This document shows positions 51,297-59,368 of a stretch of 64,000 nt of DNA, piece by piece. How positions within the stretch are numbered: position 1 is the stretch's first letter; every line of letters starts with the position of its first letter. The notes under the pieces were generated by a model. It was not told the origin of the DNA, did not search any database, and saw only the letters and a program-made list of their open reading frames with translations. Made by a program: the position numbers and the translations under genes. The DNA comes from Limnohabitans kasalickyi (GTDB lineage Bacteria; Pseudomonadota; Gammaproteobacteria; Burkholderiales; Burkholderiaceae_C): NCBI GenBank assembly GCA_965234325.1, contig OZ248417.1:221393-285392 (forward strand), read 5' to 3'.

Positions 51297-52486
51297 CTTG
51301 TCGCAACACTTCGCACACATCCAGCCCTTGGTTGCACCGCCTCAGGGCGCATTTACGTGCCGATCTTCGCACCAACGTCAGCACCAATTTGCGCGCCCAT
51401 TTAAACGCTCACACACTAGCCCTTGGCGTCATTTGCGCCTTGGCGCTCTCTGTCGTCACCCCTACCACGGGCTGGGCACAAACTGCACCAAAGCTCGACA
51501 AAGTGGTGGTGGCGGGTTGGAGCAAGCCCATCACCGAAATCACCAACTTGCTGGTGGAAGAAGACAAAGGCTTTTTCAAAGCCCGTGGCATTGAGCTCGG
51601 CTACGTGCCGGGTGCGGGCGGCGGCGATGCTTTGCGCAACTTGCTCAGCGGCCAGGCCGATGTGGCATTCACCGACCCCGGCTCCTTTTTCACCGCGCTA
51701 GACAAAGGCGAAAAGCTGCGCGCGATTTACGACATCTACCCACAAAACGTGTTCAACGTGGTGTCGCTCAAATCGCAAAACATCCTCAAACCCGCCGACC
51801 TCAAGGGCAAGCGCATTGGCGTGTACAGCTTGGCCAGCGGCACGCGTCAAAACTTGCAAGTGCTGTTGAACCAAGCCGGTTTGACGGAGGCCGACGTGAC
51901 CGTGGTGGTCACAGGCTTGCTGAACTTTGCGCCGCTGATGCAAGGCCAAGTCGACGCCACAGCAGCCACCGACACCGGATTGCTGCTGGGCCGCCAAAAA
52001 GGTTTGGGCGGCGTGAATGTGATGGAAGTCAAAAACCACCTCAACATTTCCAGCGACTTCTTTGTGGTGCGTGAAGACACGTATCAGCAGAAAAAAGAGG
52101 TGCTCAAGCGCTTCTTGCACGCTTACCAAGACAGCGCCAAGTGGATGATGCAGTCACCCGAAGAAGCGGCCAAGCTCGCTGTGAAGCACGCCATCGACGG
52201 CCAAAACGCCAGCATGAACTTGGACATCATTCGACTGCGCAACGAGTCCAGCCTGTCAGCCATCACCGACCAACGCGGCTTAGGGGCCTTCGATATGGAG
52301 GGCTTGCAAAAAGGCGCCCACGCTTACAAAGCCTTTGGCGTGATTCAACGAGACATCAAAGTCAGCGATGTGGTCAGTCAAGACTTGCTGCCAAAACACA
52401 CTCAACCTGTAGCGGCCAGCGCGAACAAAGCCGCAAAAACCCAAGTCACGCCACAAACTAACACCAAAGCTGCCATCACAAAATGA
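51293..52486 (+). CDS. NMT1/THI5-like ABC substrate-binding protein
   Basis: A 397-residue periplasmic binding protein. The core opens LDKVVVAGWSKPITEITNLLVEEDKGFF. It continues GYVPGAGGGDALRNLLSGQADVAFTDPG, the pattern of NMT1/THI5-like proteins that bind pyrimidines such as HMP or formylaminopyrimidine (ThiY). The front is odd: about 40 hydrophilic residues with repeated LRAHL/LRADL words precede the hydrophobic signal core (LALGVICALALSVV). A 25-residue Thr/Ala/Gln/Lys-rich tail ends it. The true start may be downstream, but no better start codon with a ribosome site is visible. Confidence 0.82.
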   Translation: MTCRNTSHTSSPWLHRLRAHLRADLRTNVSTNLRAHLNAHTLALGVICALALSVVTPTTGWAQTAPKLDKVVVAGWSKPITEITNLLVEEDKGFFKARGIELGYVPGAGGGDALRNLLSGQADVAFTDPGSFFTALDKGEKLRAIYDIYPQNVFNVVSLKSQNILKPADLKGKRIGVYSLASGTRQNLQVLLNQAGLTEADVTVVVTGLLNFAPLMQGQVDATAATDTGLLLGRQKGLGGVNVMEVKNHLNISSDFFVVREDTYQQKKEVLKRFLHAYQDSAKWMMQSPEEAAKLAVKHAIDGQNASMNLDIIRLRNESSLSAITDQRGLGAFDMEGLQKGAHAYKAFGVIQRDIKVSDVVSQDLLPKHTQPVAASANKAAKTQVTPQTNTKAAITK

Positions 52487-53265
52487 ACCCAACACCCCGC
52501 AACTTTGCAGGCCAAGTGGTCTTGGTCACAGGCGCCAGCCGCGGCATTGGTGCGGCCATTGCCAAAGCGTTTGCACGCGAAGGTGCGATGGTGCTCGTGA
52601 ACTACCTGAACAACCATACCGCCGCCGAAGACGTGGTGGCCCAATGCCAACAACTCGGCGGCGATGCGTGGGCGCTGGCGGCCGATGTGCGTTCGCCAGA
52701 GACCGTGAACAGCATGGTGGCTCAGGCCTTGCGCGAAACTGGCCGCATCGACGTGGTGGTGAACAACGCGTTCAGCCCCTACACCTTTGACCCCGACCAC
52801 CGCCAACGTTTTGGCGATGTCTCTTGGCAGTCTTACCAAACCCAGTTTGATGGCGCGGTGCATGCGGCCTACAACGTGTGTCAGGCCGTGTTGCCGCACT
52901 TCAAACAACGCGGGCAAGGCAGTATCGTCAACTTGACCAGCGACTTGGTGGACCGACCCAGCATCGCCTACCACGACTACACCACGGCCAAGGCGGCACT
53001 CGTGGGTTTCAGCCGCAACCTAGCCGCCGACTTGGGGCACTTGGGTATTCGTGTGAATTGCGTGGCACCCGGTTTGGTGAGCCCCACAGACTCAAGCCGC
53101 GCCACCAAAGAATCGGTAAAAGACGCGCTGATCGCTCAGACGCCACTAGGCCGCCTAGCCACACCCGACGATGTGGCGGGGCCGGTGCTGTTTTTGGCTT
53201 CGAACTGGAGCCGTTTTGTGACCGGTCAGGTGTTGACGGTCGACGGCGGATTGGTGATGCGATGA
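52483..53265 (+). CDS. SDR-family NAD(P)-dependent oxidoreductase
   Basis: A 260-residue classical short-chain dehydrogenase. It has the cofactor motif TGASRGIG (about residues 16-23), VVVNNAF near 88, and catalytic serine and Y-x-x-x-K in NLTSDLV...YHDYTTAKAA. FabG-like in outline. As the last gene of the riboswitch operon, overlapping the binding-protein stop, it could reduce an aldehyde made by LuxE/LuxC to an alcohol, or oxidise an alcohol. Substrate unknown. Its 3' end overlaps the convergent thiD by 40 bases. Confidence 0.82.
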   Translation: MNPTPRNFAGQVVLVTGASRGIGAAIAKAFAREGAMVLVNYLNNHTAAEDVVAQCQQLGGDAWALAADVRSPETVNSMVAQALRETGRIDVVVNNAFSPYTFDPDHRQRFGDVSWQSYQTQFDGAVHAAYNVCQAVLPHFKQRGQGSIVNLTSDLVDRPSIAYHDYTTAKAALVGFSRNLAADLGHLGIRVNCVAPGLVSPTDSSRATKESVKDALIAQTPLGRLATPDDVAGPVLFLASNWSRFVTGQVLTVDGGLVMR

Positions 53266-54080
53266 AGCGGCACAGGCGCAAACCCATGATTCAACGGACC
53301 ATGGCCTTGGCCCGTGGTCACGTCTGCACCTTGCGCAATCGCGCCCAAGATGAAGGTGCGTGCCAGGCGCACTGCGTCGCTCAAGCCATGGCCCAAAGCC
53401 AAGTGCGCCGCAATGGCCGACGACAAGGTGCAGCCGGTGCCGTGCACATTGCGGCTGGCAATACGCGTGGACGCCAAGCGTTGCGAAGGGCCGTTGGCCT
53501 GCACCAACAAATCGACCACCTCATCGCCCGCCAAGTGCCCGCCTTTGAGCAACACAGCGTTCGCGCCCATGGCGAGCAAATCTTGCGCGGCGGTGTCCAA
53601 GGCTTGGGCATTGGGAATGTCGCGGCCCAAGAGCAAAGCGGCCTCGTCCAAGTTCGGCGTGATCACACTAACGCGCGGGAACAACTCGCGTACCAGCACT
53701 TGCACGGTCTCGCTGGCAATCAAGCGGTCGCCGCTGGTGGCCACCATGACAGGGTCGAGCACGACATTCTTCAGTTGGTAATGGTCGATGGCCCAGGCCA
53801 CCACCTCCACAATGCCGGGCGCATGCAGCATGCCGATCTTGATGGCGTCGACGCCAATGTCTTCCACCACGGACTGAATTTGCGCTTTCAAAAACTCGGC
53901 GGGCACGGCATGAATGCCTTGCACGCCCAAGGTGTTTTGCGCGGTCAAGGCGGTGATGGCGCTCATGCCGAAGCAGCCCAAGGCCGCAAAAGTTTTCAAG
54001 TCGGCTTGGATGCCGGCACCACCGCCGCTGTCAGAGCCAGCAATGGTGAGCACACGTGCGTAGCGGTAAGAATTGTTCAT
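53226..54080 (-). CDS. thiD: HMP/HMP-phosphate kinase
   Basis: A 284-residue ribokinase-fold enzyme that phosphorylates hydroxymethylpyrimidine and its monophosphate for thiamin synthesis. It opens VLTIAGSDSGGGAGIQADLKTF, has KIGML and LDPVMVATSGD mid-protein, and the ATP-site TGTGCTLSSAIAAHLA-type block (here NVHGTGCTLSSA). Start ATG at 54080; an ATG at 54089 would add three residues. It is divergent from thiO with 38 bases between start codons. No second riboswitch is seen before it. Confidence 0.93.
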   Translation of the reverse strand: MNNSYRYARVLTIAGSDSGGGAGIQADLKTFAALGCFGMSAITALTAQNTLGVQGIHAVPAEFLKAQIQSVVEDIGVDAIKIGMLHAPGIVEVVAWAIDHYQLKNVVLDPVMVATSGDRLIASETVQVLVRELFPRVSVITPNLDEAALLLGRDIPNAQALDTAAQDLLAMGANAVLLKGGHLAGDEVVDLLVQANGPSQRLASTRIASRNVHGTGCTLSSAIAAHLALGHGLSDAVRLARTFILGAIAQGADVTTGQGHGPLNHGFAPVPLHRITNPPSTVNT

Positions 54081-54118
54081 GGGCGGCATTATCCGCAAAT
54101 CACAAAGGACCTCATTCA

Positions 54119-55204
54119 ATGAGCGCACAACTTTCAAGCGTGGTGCTAGGCGCGGGCCTGATGGGCCGTTTGCTGGCCCACACCTTGGCGCAACTCGGCC
54201 ACCACGTGACGGTGTACGAAGCCCAAGGCCCTGATGCCCAAGGTGCAGCGGCGCGTGTGGCGGCGGCGATGTTGGCACCACTGGCCGAATCGGCTATCAC
54301 CGAATTGCCCGTGGTGCAGATGGGCCAGCACGCGCTCAAGCGTTGGCCCGAGTTGATCGCGCCGTTGTCTGAGCCGGTGTTCTTTCAGCAAAACGGCACG
54401 CTGGTGCTGTGGCACCGTCAAGACGCGGCCGAGGCCAAACGGTTTGAACAACTGCTGCACCGCACGCAGCAACAACTGCCCAGCGTGCCTGCGGCGCAAA
54501 GGTTGAACGCAGAAGGTTTGCTGCAACACGAGCCTTCGTTAGAAAACCGTTTCAACCAAGCCCTGTACTTACCCGGTGAAGGCCAGCTCGACAACCGCCA
54601 ATTGCTGGCCGCGTTGCTCAAAAGCTTGGAGCAGCAACACGTTGCCCTGCACTGGAACAGCCCCCGCGCGCCCGAAGATTTTCAACCGGGCCAGATTGGC
54701 CAACCCGATTGGGTGTTCGACTGCCGCGGCTTGGGCGCACGCACCGAATGGACCCAACTGCGCGGCGTGCGCGGTGAGGTGATTCGCTTGCATGCCCCCG
54801 AAGTCACGCTGGAGCGCCCCACCCGTTTGATCCACCCCCGCTACCCCATCTACATCGCGCCCAAAGAAGACCATGTGTTCGTCATCGGCGCGACCGAGAT
54901 TGAGACCGAAGATTTATCGCCCGCCAGCGTGCGCTCAACGTTGGAATTGCTCAGCGCCGCCTACACGGTGCACAGCGGCTTTGCCGAGGCGCGCATCCTG
55001 GAAGTCGCCACACAAGCACGCCCGACCTTGACCGACAATTTACCGGCCATCCGCTGTTTGGGAGAGCGCACTTTGCAGATCAACGGCCTGTACCGCCACG
55101 GTTTTTTGATCTCGCCCGCCATGCTCGACGTGGTGATGGAGTGGGTGCACCACCACACCACCACCTTGGCCACACAATTCCATTTGAAGTTTGAACATGT
55201 CTGA
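54119..55204 (+). CDS. thiO: Glycine oxidase ThiO (FAD-dependent)
   Basis: A 361-residue D-amino-acid-oxidase-type flavoprotein. N-terminal FAD motif SSVVLGAGLMGRLLAHTLAQLGHHVTVYE and C-terminal INGLYRHGFLISPAML are typical of ThiO. It supplies dehydroglycine for the thiazole ring of thiamin. The ATG at 54119 is preceded by AAAGGAC. It overlaps thiS by 8 bases, starting the thiO-thiS-thiG-thiE-receptor operon. Confidence 0.88.
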   Translation: MSAQLSSVVLGAGLMGRLLAHTLAQLGHHVTVYEAQGPDAQGAAARVAAAMLAPLAESAITELPVVQMGQHALKRWPELIAPLSEPVFFQQNGTLVLWHRQDAAEAKRFEQLLHRTQQQLPSVPAAQRLNAEGLLQHEPSLENRFNQALYLPGEGQLDNRQLLAALLKSLEQQHVALHWNSPRAPEDFQPGQIGQPDWVFDCRGLGARTEWTQLRGVRGEVIRLHAPEVTLERPTRLIHPRYPIYIAPKEDHVFVIGATEIETEDLSPASVRSTLELLSAAYTVHSGFAEARILEVATQARPTLTDNLPAIRCLGERTLQINGLYRHGFLISPAMLDVVMEWVHHHTTTLATQFHLKFEHV

Positions 55205-55409
55205 CACGCCCCTCCAAGTGCTGATCAACCAAGCACCGCAAACCTTGCCGCAAGGCGCCACACTGGCCGATGCCGTGGCCGTGTCTGGCATTCAGCCCCC
55301 CTTTGCAGCCGCTGTGAATCTGCAGTTTGTGCCACGCGGGCAATATGCAGCGCACGCGCTATGCGACCACGACAAAATTGAATTAATCTCCCCCATCACA
55401 GGCGGATAA
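55197..55409 (+). CDS. thiS: Sulfur carrier protein ThiS
   Basis: A 70-residue ubiquitin-fold carrier ending in the required Gly-Gly (SPITGG). The C-terminal glycine is adenylated and thiocarboxylated to deliver sulfur to the thiazole synthase. It overlaps the thiO end and lies 7 bases before thiG. No thiF is visible in this window, so the activating enzyme must lie elsewhere. Confidence 0.92.
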   Translation: MSDTPLQVLINQAPQTLPQGATLADAVAVSGIQPPFAAAVNLQFVPRGQYAAHALCDHDKIELISPITGG

Positions 55410-55416
55410 ATAGACC

Positions 55417-56223
55417 ATGACCACACCCACACTGCACGCCGATCCACTCACGCTGTACGGCGAAACATTCAACAGCCGTTTCATGCTGGGCACCTCGCGC
55501 TACCCATCGCCTAGCGTGTTGCTGCAGGCCATTGAACGCTCGCAACCGGCCATGCTGACCGCCTCGCTGCGCCGTCAAACCGGCAGCGGTGGTGAAGCAT
55601 CACAAAGTTTTTGGAACCTGCTGCGCGAAGCCAAGGTGCCCGTGTTGCCTAACACCGCCGGTTGCCACAGCGTGCAAGAAGCCATCACCACGGCCGAGAT
55701 GGCGCGTGAGGTGTTTGAGACCGATTGGATCAAACTCGAACTGATTGGCGACGACTACACCTTGCAACCCGACACGCTGAACTTGCCCGAGGCAGCCAGC
55801 CGCTTGATCAAGGCCGGCTTCAAAGTGCTGCCTTACACCACCGACGATTTGGTGCTGTGCCAACGCTTGGTCGATGTGGGCTGCCAAGCCGTCATGCCGT
55901 GGGCCGCGCCCATCGGCACGGGCAAAGGCCCCATCAACCCGCACGCCTTGCGCACTTTGCGTGACCGCTTGGATGTGCCCATGATCGTGGACGCGGGCTT
56001 GGGCCTGCCCTCGCACGCCTGCCAAGTGCTGGAGTGGGGCTTTGATGCCGTGCTGCTCAACACCGCCGTGGCTTTGGCGCAAGACCCCGTCAGCATGGCC
56101 GGTGCTTTTGCCGATGCCGTGAATGCCGGGCGCGCCGCCTACCGCTCGGGCGCCATGCAAGCGCAAGACAGCGCTCAGCCCAGCACGCCCGTGCTCGGCA
56201 CACCGTTTTGGCACCAAGCATGA
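55417..56223 (+). CDS. thiG: Thiazole synthase ThiG
   Basis: A 268-residue TIM-barrel enzyme that condenses 1-deoxyxylulose-5-phosphate, dehydroglycine and ThiS thiocarboxylate to the thiazole. The imine lysine lies in TDWIKLELIGD; MLGTSRYPS and PIGTGKG are conserved. Length is normal. It overlaps thiE by four bases (ATGA). Confidence 0.95.
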   Translation: MTTPTLHADPLTLYGETFNSRFMLGTSRYPSPSVLLQAIERSQPAMLTASLRRQTGSGGEASQSFWNLLREAKVPVLPNTAGCHSVQEAITTAEMAREVFETDWIKLELIGDDYTLQPDTLNLPEAASRLIKAGFKVLPYTTDDLVLCQRLVDVGCQAVMPWAAPIGTGKGPINPHALRTLRDRLDVPMIVDAGLGLPSHACQVLEWGFDAVLLNTAVALAQDPVSMAGAFADAVNAGRAAYRSGAMQAQDSAQPSTPVLGTPFWHQA

Positions 56224-57131
56224 GCTTGTACATGAACACAGCACAAGACATCGCCCATGCACTTGCCACGCAACACGCGGCCATGCTGGCGGGCGATGCC
56301 TCGTCTTACCCGCAATCCGTGCACACCACCGATGCGACGCTCAGCACACAAAGCGCAGGCGTGCTGCAAGGCTGTCGCATGCTGGGATTTTTAGAGCATG
56401 ACGCGCAGTGCGTGGCGCAAGCTTGGGGCCTTCAAACGAAACGCACAGGACAGTTCTCGGTCAACGACTGGCCTTGCACCCCGCAAGATTTCGGCATTGC
56501 GCCCAGTCCTCGTGCCAACGCATTCCCCACCTGCCCTCACGCGCTGGGCCTGTACGCCGTGCTACCCGACGCCCAATGGGTGGGCCGCATGGCGCGTGCC
56601 GGTGTGCCCACGGTGCAACTGCGCTTCAAGTCAGAAGACGCAACAGCCATTCGCCAAGAAGTTCGCGCCGCGGTGCAAGCCGTGCAAGGCACAGGCTCGC
56701 TATTGTTCATCAACGACCATTGGCGAATCGCCATTGATGAGGGCGCTTACGGCGTGCACCTCGGCCAAGAAGACATGGACGACGCCCCGATTGAAAAAAT
56801 ACGTGCTGCTGGCCTTCGGCTGGGTTTGAGCACCCACGGCTACGCCGAAATGATGCGTGCCGATGCGGTCAGCCCCAGCTACATCGCTTTGGGCGCGGTG
56901 TTTCCCACCACCCTCAAACGCATGCAAACCGCACCGCAAGGCACGGGCCGCTTGTATGCCTACGCCAAGCTCATGCAGCACAGCCCCTTGGTGGCCATTG
57001 GCGGCATCGATGAAGCGCGCATTCCTGTGGTGATGCAAAGCGGCGTGGGTTCCATCGCCGTGGTGCGCGCGATCACAGGAGCCGACCACCCAGAAGCCGC
57101 TGCACACACTTTGCAAGACTTGATGCGATGA
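56220..57131 (+). CDS. thiE: Thiamine-phosphate synthase with N-terminal extension
   Basis: A 303-residue protein. Residues about 110-300 are the ThiE TIM barrel: TVQLRFK, FINDHWRIAIDEGAYGVHLGQED, GLSTHGYAEM, ALGAVFPTTLK and VAIGGI. They join the pyrimidine and thiazole halves of thiamin. The first about 105 residues are extra compared with E. coli ThiE (211 residues) and match nothing I recognise. Overlaps thiG before and the TonB receptor after, both by ATGA. Confidence 0.88.
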   Translation: MSLYMNTAQDIAHALATQHAAMLAGDASSYPQSVHTTDATLSTQSAGVLQGCRMLGFLEHDAQCVAQAWGLQTKRTGQFSVNDWPCTPQDFGIAPSPRANAFPTCPHALGLYAVLPDAQWVGRMARAGVPTVQLRFKSEDATAIRQEVRAAVQAVQGTGSLLFINDHWRIAIDEGAYGVHLGQEDMDDAPIEKIRAAGLRLGLSTHGYAEMMRADAVSPSYIALGAVFPTTLKRMQTAPQGTGRLYAYAKLMQHSPLVAIGGIDEARIPVVMQSGVGSIAVVRAITGADHPEAAAHTLQDLMR

Positions 57132-59317
57132 ATTCCTGCGCACAACACCACGCCCTCCACCACGTTCACAGCGCAACAGCCGTGGCGGTAGCCCTGCTTT
57201 TGAGCACGGGCTTGGGTTCTGGTTTGGCTAGTGCGCAGACGGCCTTGGACGAAGTCACGGTCACCGCACAACCGCCTTTCGGTGTTTCTGGGTTTGACGA
57301 TGTCCCCGCCTATGCCTTGCCTCTGAGCGTCAGCACCTTTTCTCAAACCGACTTGCGCGACATCGGTGCGCAACGCGTCAGTGATGCGATGCTGCTCGAT
57401 GCCTCTGTGAGCGAGAGCTACAACTTGCCCGCCTACTGGGACCAGCTCAGCGTGCGTGGGTTCACTCTGGACAACCGCTACAACTTCCGACGCGATGGCT
57501 TGCCGATCTCGGCACAAACCATCATCGGACTCGAAAACAAAGAACGCATCGAACTGCTCAAAGGCACCAGCGGCATACAAGCAGGCACCAGTGCGCCGGG
57601 TGGCTTGGTGAATTACGTGGTCAAGCGCCCACCCATGCGTGACACCCAAAGCATTCGCAACGTGACGCTGAGTTACGGTCCAGGCGACACCCGTTCGGTG
57701 GCCCTTGACTTGGGCAACCGATTCGGCGAGCAAGCGCAATGGGGCTACCGCCTAAATGTGGCGCACACCGATTTGAACCCTGTCATCCGCGACACGCAAG
57801 GTCAGCGCGAACTGGTCGCCTTAGCCATGGACTGGCGCTTAGATGCAAAAAACCGGTTGGAATGGGAGTTTGAACAAAGTCATATCGAACAAATTGGCGT
57901 GAACTTTTACAGCTTGCTGGATAACGGTCCGAACGCCACGCCCACCCTGCCAGCCCCTGTGGATGGCACACGCAACATCACGCGCCAACCCAACGCCCGC
58001 CCCGGTGTGTTTGATGGACTCACGGGCAGCCTGCGCTTCATACACCAGCTGGAGAACAACTGGTTGTGGACCACGCAGTACGCAGTGCAACGGCTGCGTG
58101 CAGACGATCGTTTGATCTATGCCTCGGGCTGCAGCGCCACGGTGCAAGACCGTTTTTGTGCCAACGGCAATTTTCAGATTTACGACTACAACACAGAGAA
58201 CGAGCGACGCAACAACGATGTGGTGCAGACCGCGTTGAATGGTCAAATTCGCTGGGGCGGCTTGGAACACGATGTCACCTTGAGTGTGATGCGCCAACGT
58301 TTGGTGGATGACATGCCACCCACCCAAACCAGCCCGCTGCTGGGCACAACCAACAGCATCAGCGGAGGTCTCACGCCCCCTGTCCAAGCCGCAGACAGAA
58401 GCGGCTTGATGAGCAACACCCGCGACGCCAGCACCGAATGGGCTTTGAAAGACCGCATCAAACTCAATGACCGCACATCGACCTGGCTGGGCGTTCGCTA
58501 CACACAACTCAAACGCCAAACAGCGATGACCGATGGCTCATTGCCCACACAAGACCAACGCAACTTCATGACCCCTTGGTTGGCCGTGAGCCACCAGCTC
58601 GATGCAGGCCCCATGGTGTTTGCCAGTGCGGGGCAAGGCATTGAATCAGAGGTGTCGCCCAATGCACCGTGGACCAGTTACAGCAACGCGGGCCAAGCAC
58701 TGCCCACGTTACGCAGCCATCAACACGAAGTGGGCATCAAAAGTTTTGCCTATCAAACCAACTGGCAAGCCACGTGGTTTGACATCACCCGTCCCGTGTC
58801 GGGTGACTCCGCAGGATGCAGCAACGGTGGCACTTGCGTGCGCCAAATGGATGGCCAAGCCCATCACCGAGGCCTAGAGCTCAATGGGCGCACGGTTCAG
58901 GGGAGCTGGACTTGGGGTGGTTCAACCACCTGGCTGCATGCGCGACGTGAAAACGCGACCAGTGACCCCACCCTCAATGGCGAACGCCCCATCAACGTGC
59001 CCAGGTACATCATGCGTGGCTTGGCCGAATACCGTTTTACCGGCATCGTCGGACTGCGTACTGGCTTACGTGTATCGCGCGAAGGCGATCGCAACGCGAT
59101 GGAGCATGGAGAAATCGTGTTGCCCGCATGGACCACGCTAGATTTGACTGCCCACTACGACACCCGCTCTGACCGACAGCCAACGACTTGGACATGGGCA
59201 ATTCAGAACTTGACCAACAAGCACTACTGGCGTGAATCGCCGAAGGCGCATCATCAATATTTTTTAAATCCGGGAGCGCCCAGAACCCTTCGTGCCAGTG
59301 TTCAGTGGCACCTCTGA
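57128..59317 (+). CDS. TonB-dependent receptor in the thiamin operon
   Basis: A 729-residue outer membrane receptor. Signal peptide about residues 1-36, a TonB-box-like LDEVTVTA, then a plug domain (PAYWDQLSVRGFTLDNRYNFRRDGLP, GLENKERIELLKGTSGIQAGTSAPGG) and a 22-strand-type barrel ending in NPGAPRTLRASVQWHL. It resembles siderophore receptors. Because its ATG overlaps the thiE stop, thiamin or a thiamin precursor is a better guess for cargo than iron, though no aptamer stands directly before this operon. Confidence 0.85.
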   Translation: MNSCAQHHALHHVHSATAVAVALLLSTGLGSGLASAQTALDEVTVTAQPPFGVSGFDDVPAYALPLSVSTFSQTDLRDIGAQRVSDAMLLDASVSESYNLPAYWDQLSVRGFTLDNRYNFRRDGLPISAQTIIGLENKERIELLKGTSGIQAGTSAPGGLVNYVVKRPPMRDTQSIRNVTLSYGPGDTRSVALDLGNRFGEQAQWGYRLNVAHTDLNPVIRDTQGQRELVALAMDWRLDAKNRLEWEFEQSHIEQIGVNFYSLLDNGPNATPTLPAPVDGTRNITRQPNARPGVFDGLTGSLRFIHQLENNWLWTTQYAVQRLRADDRLIYASGCSATVQDRFCANGNFQIYDYNTENERRNNDVVQTALNGQIRWGGLEHDVTLSVMRQRLVDDMPPTQTSPLLGTTNSISGGLTPPVQAADRSGLMSNTRDASTEWALKDRIKLNDRTSTWLGVRYTQLKRQTAMTDGSLPTQDQRNFMTPWLAVSHQLDAGPMVFASAGQGIESEVSPNAPWTSYSNAGQALPTLRSHQHEVGIKSFAYQTNWQATWFDITRPVSGDSAGCSNGGTCVRQMDGQAHHRGLELNGRTVQGSWTWGGSTTWLHARRENATSDPTLNGERPINVPRYIMRGLAEYRFTGIVGLRTGLRVSREGDRNAMEHGEIVLPAWTTLDLTAHYDTRSDRQPTTWTWAIQNLTNKHYWRESPKAHHQYFLNPGAPRTLRASVQWHL

Positions 59318-59368
59318 AAATGGCGTAAAAATGCTGACGTTGGTAATTTTTTCTGGATTTAAAAAAGT

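Noticed and set aside
52878..54122. 414-codon plus-strand frame covering the SDR end and thiD antisense
   Set aside because: It overlaps two well-supported genes and is arginine/histidine-rich with no recognisable fold.
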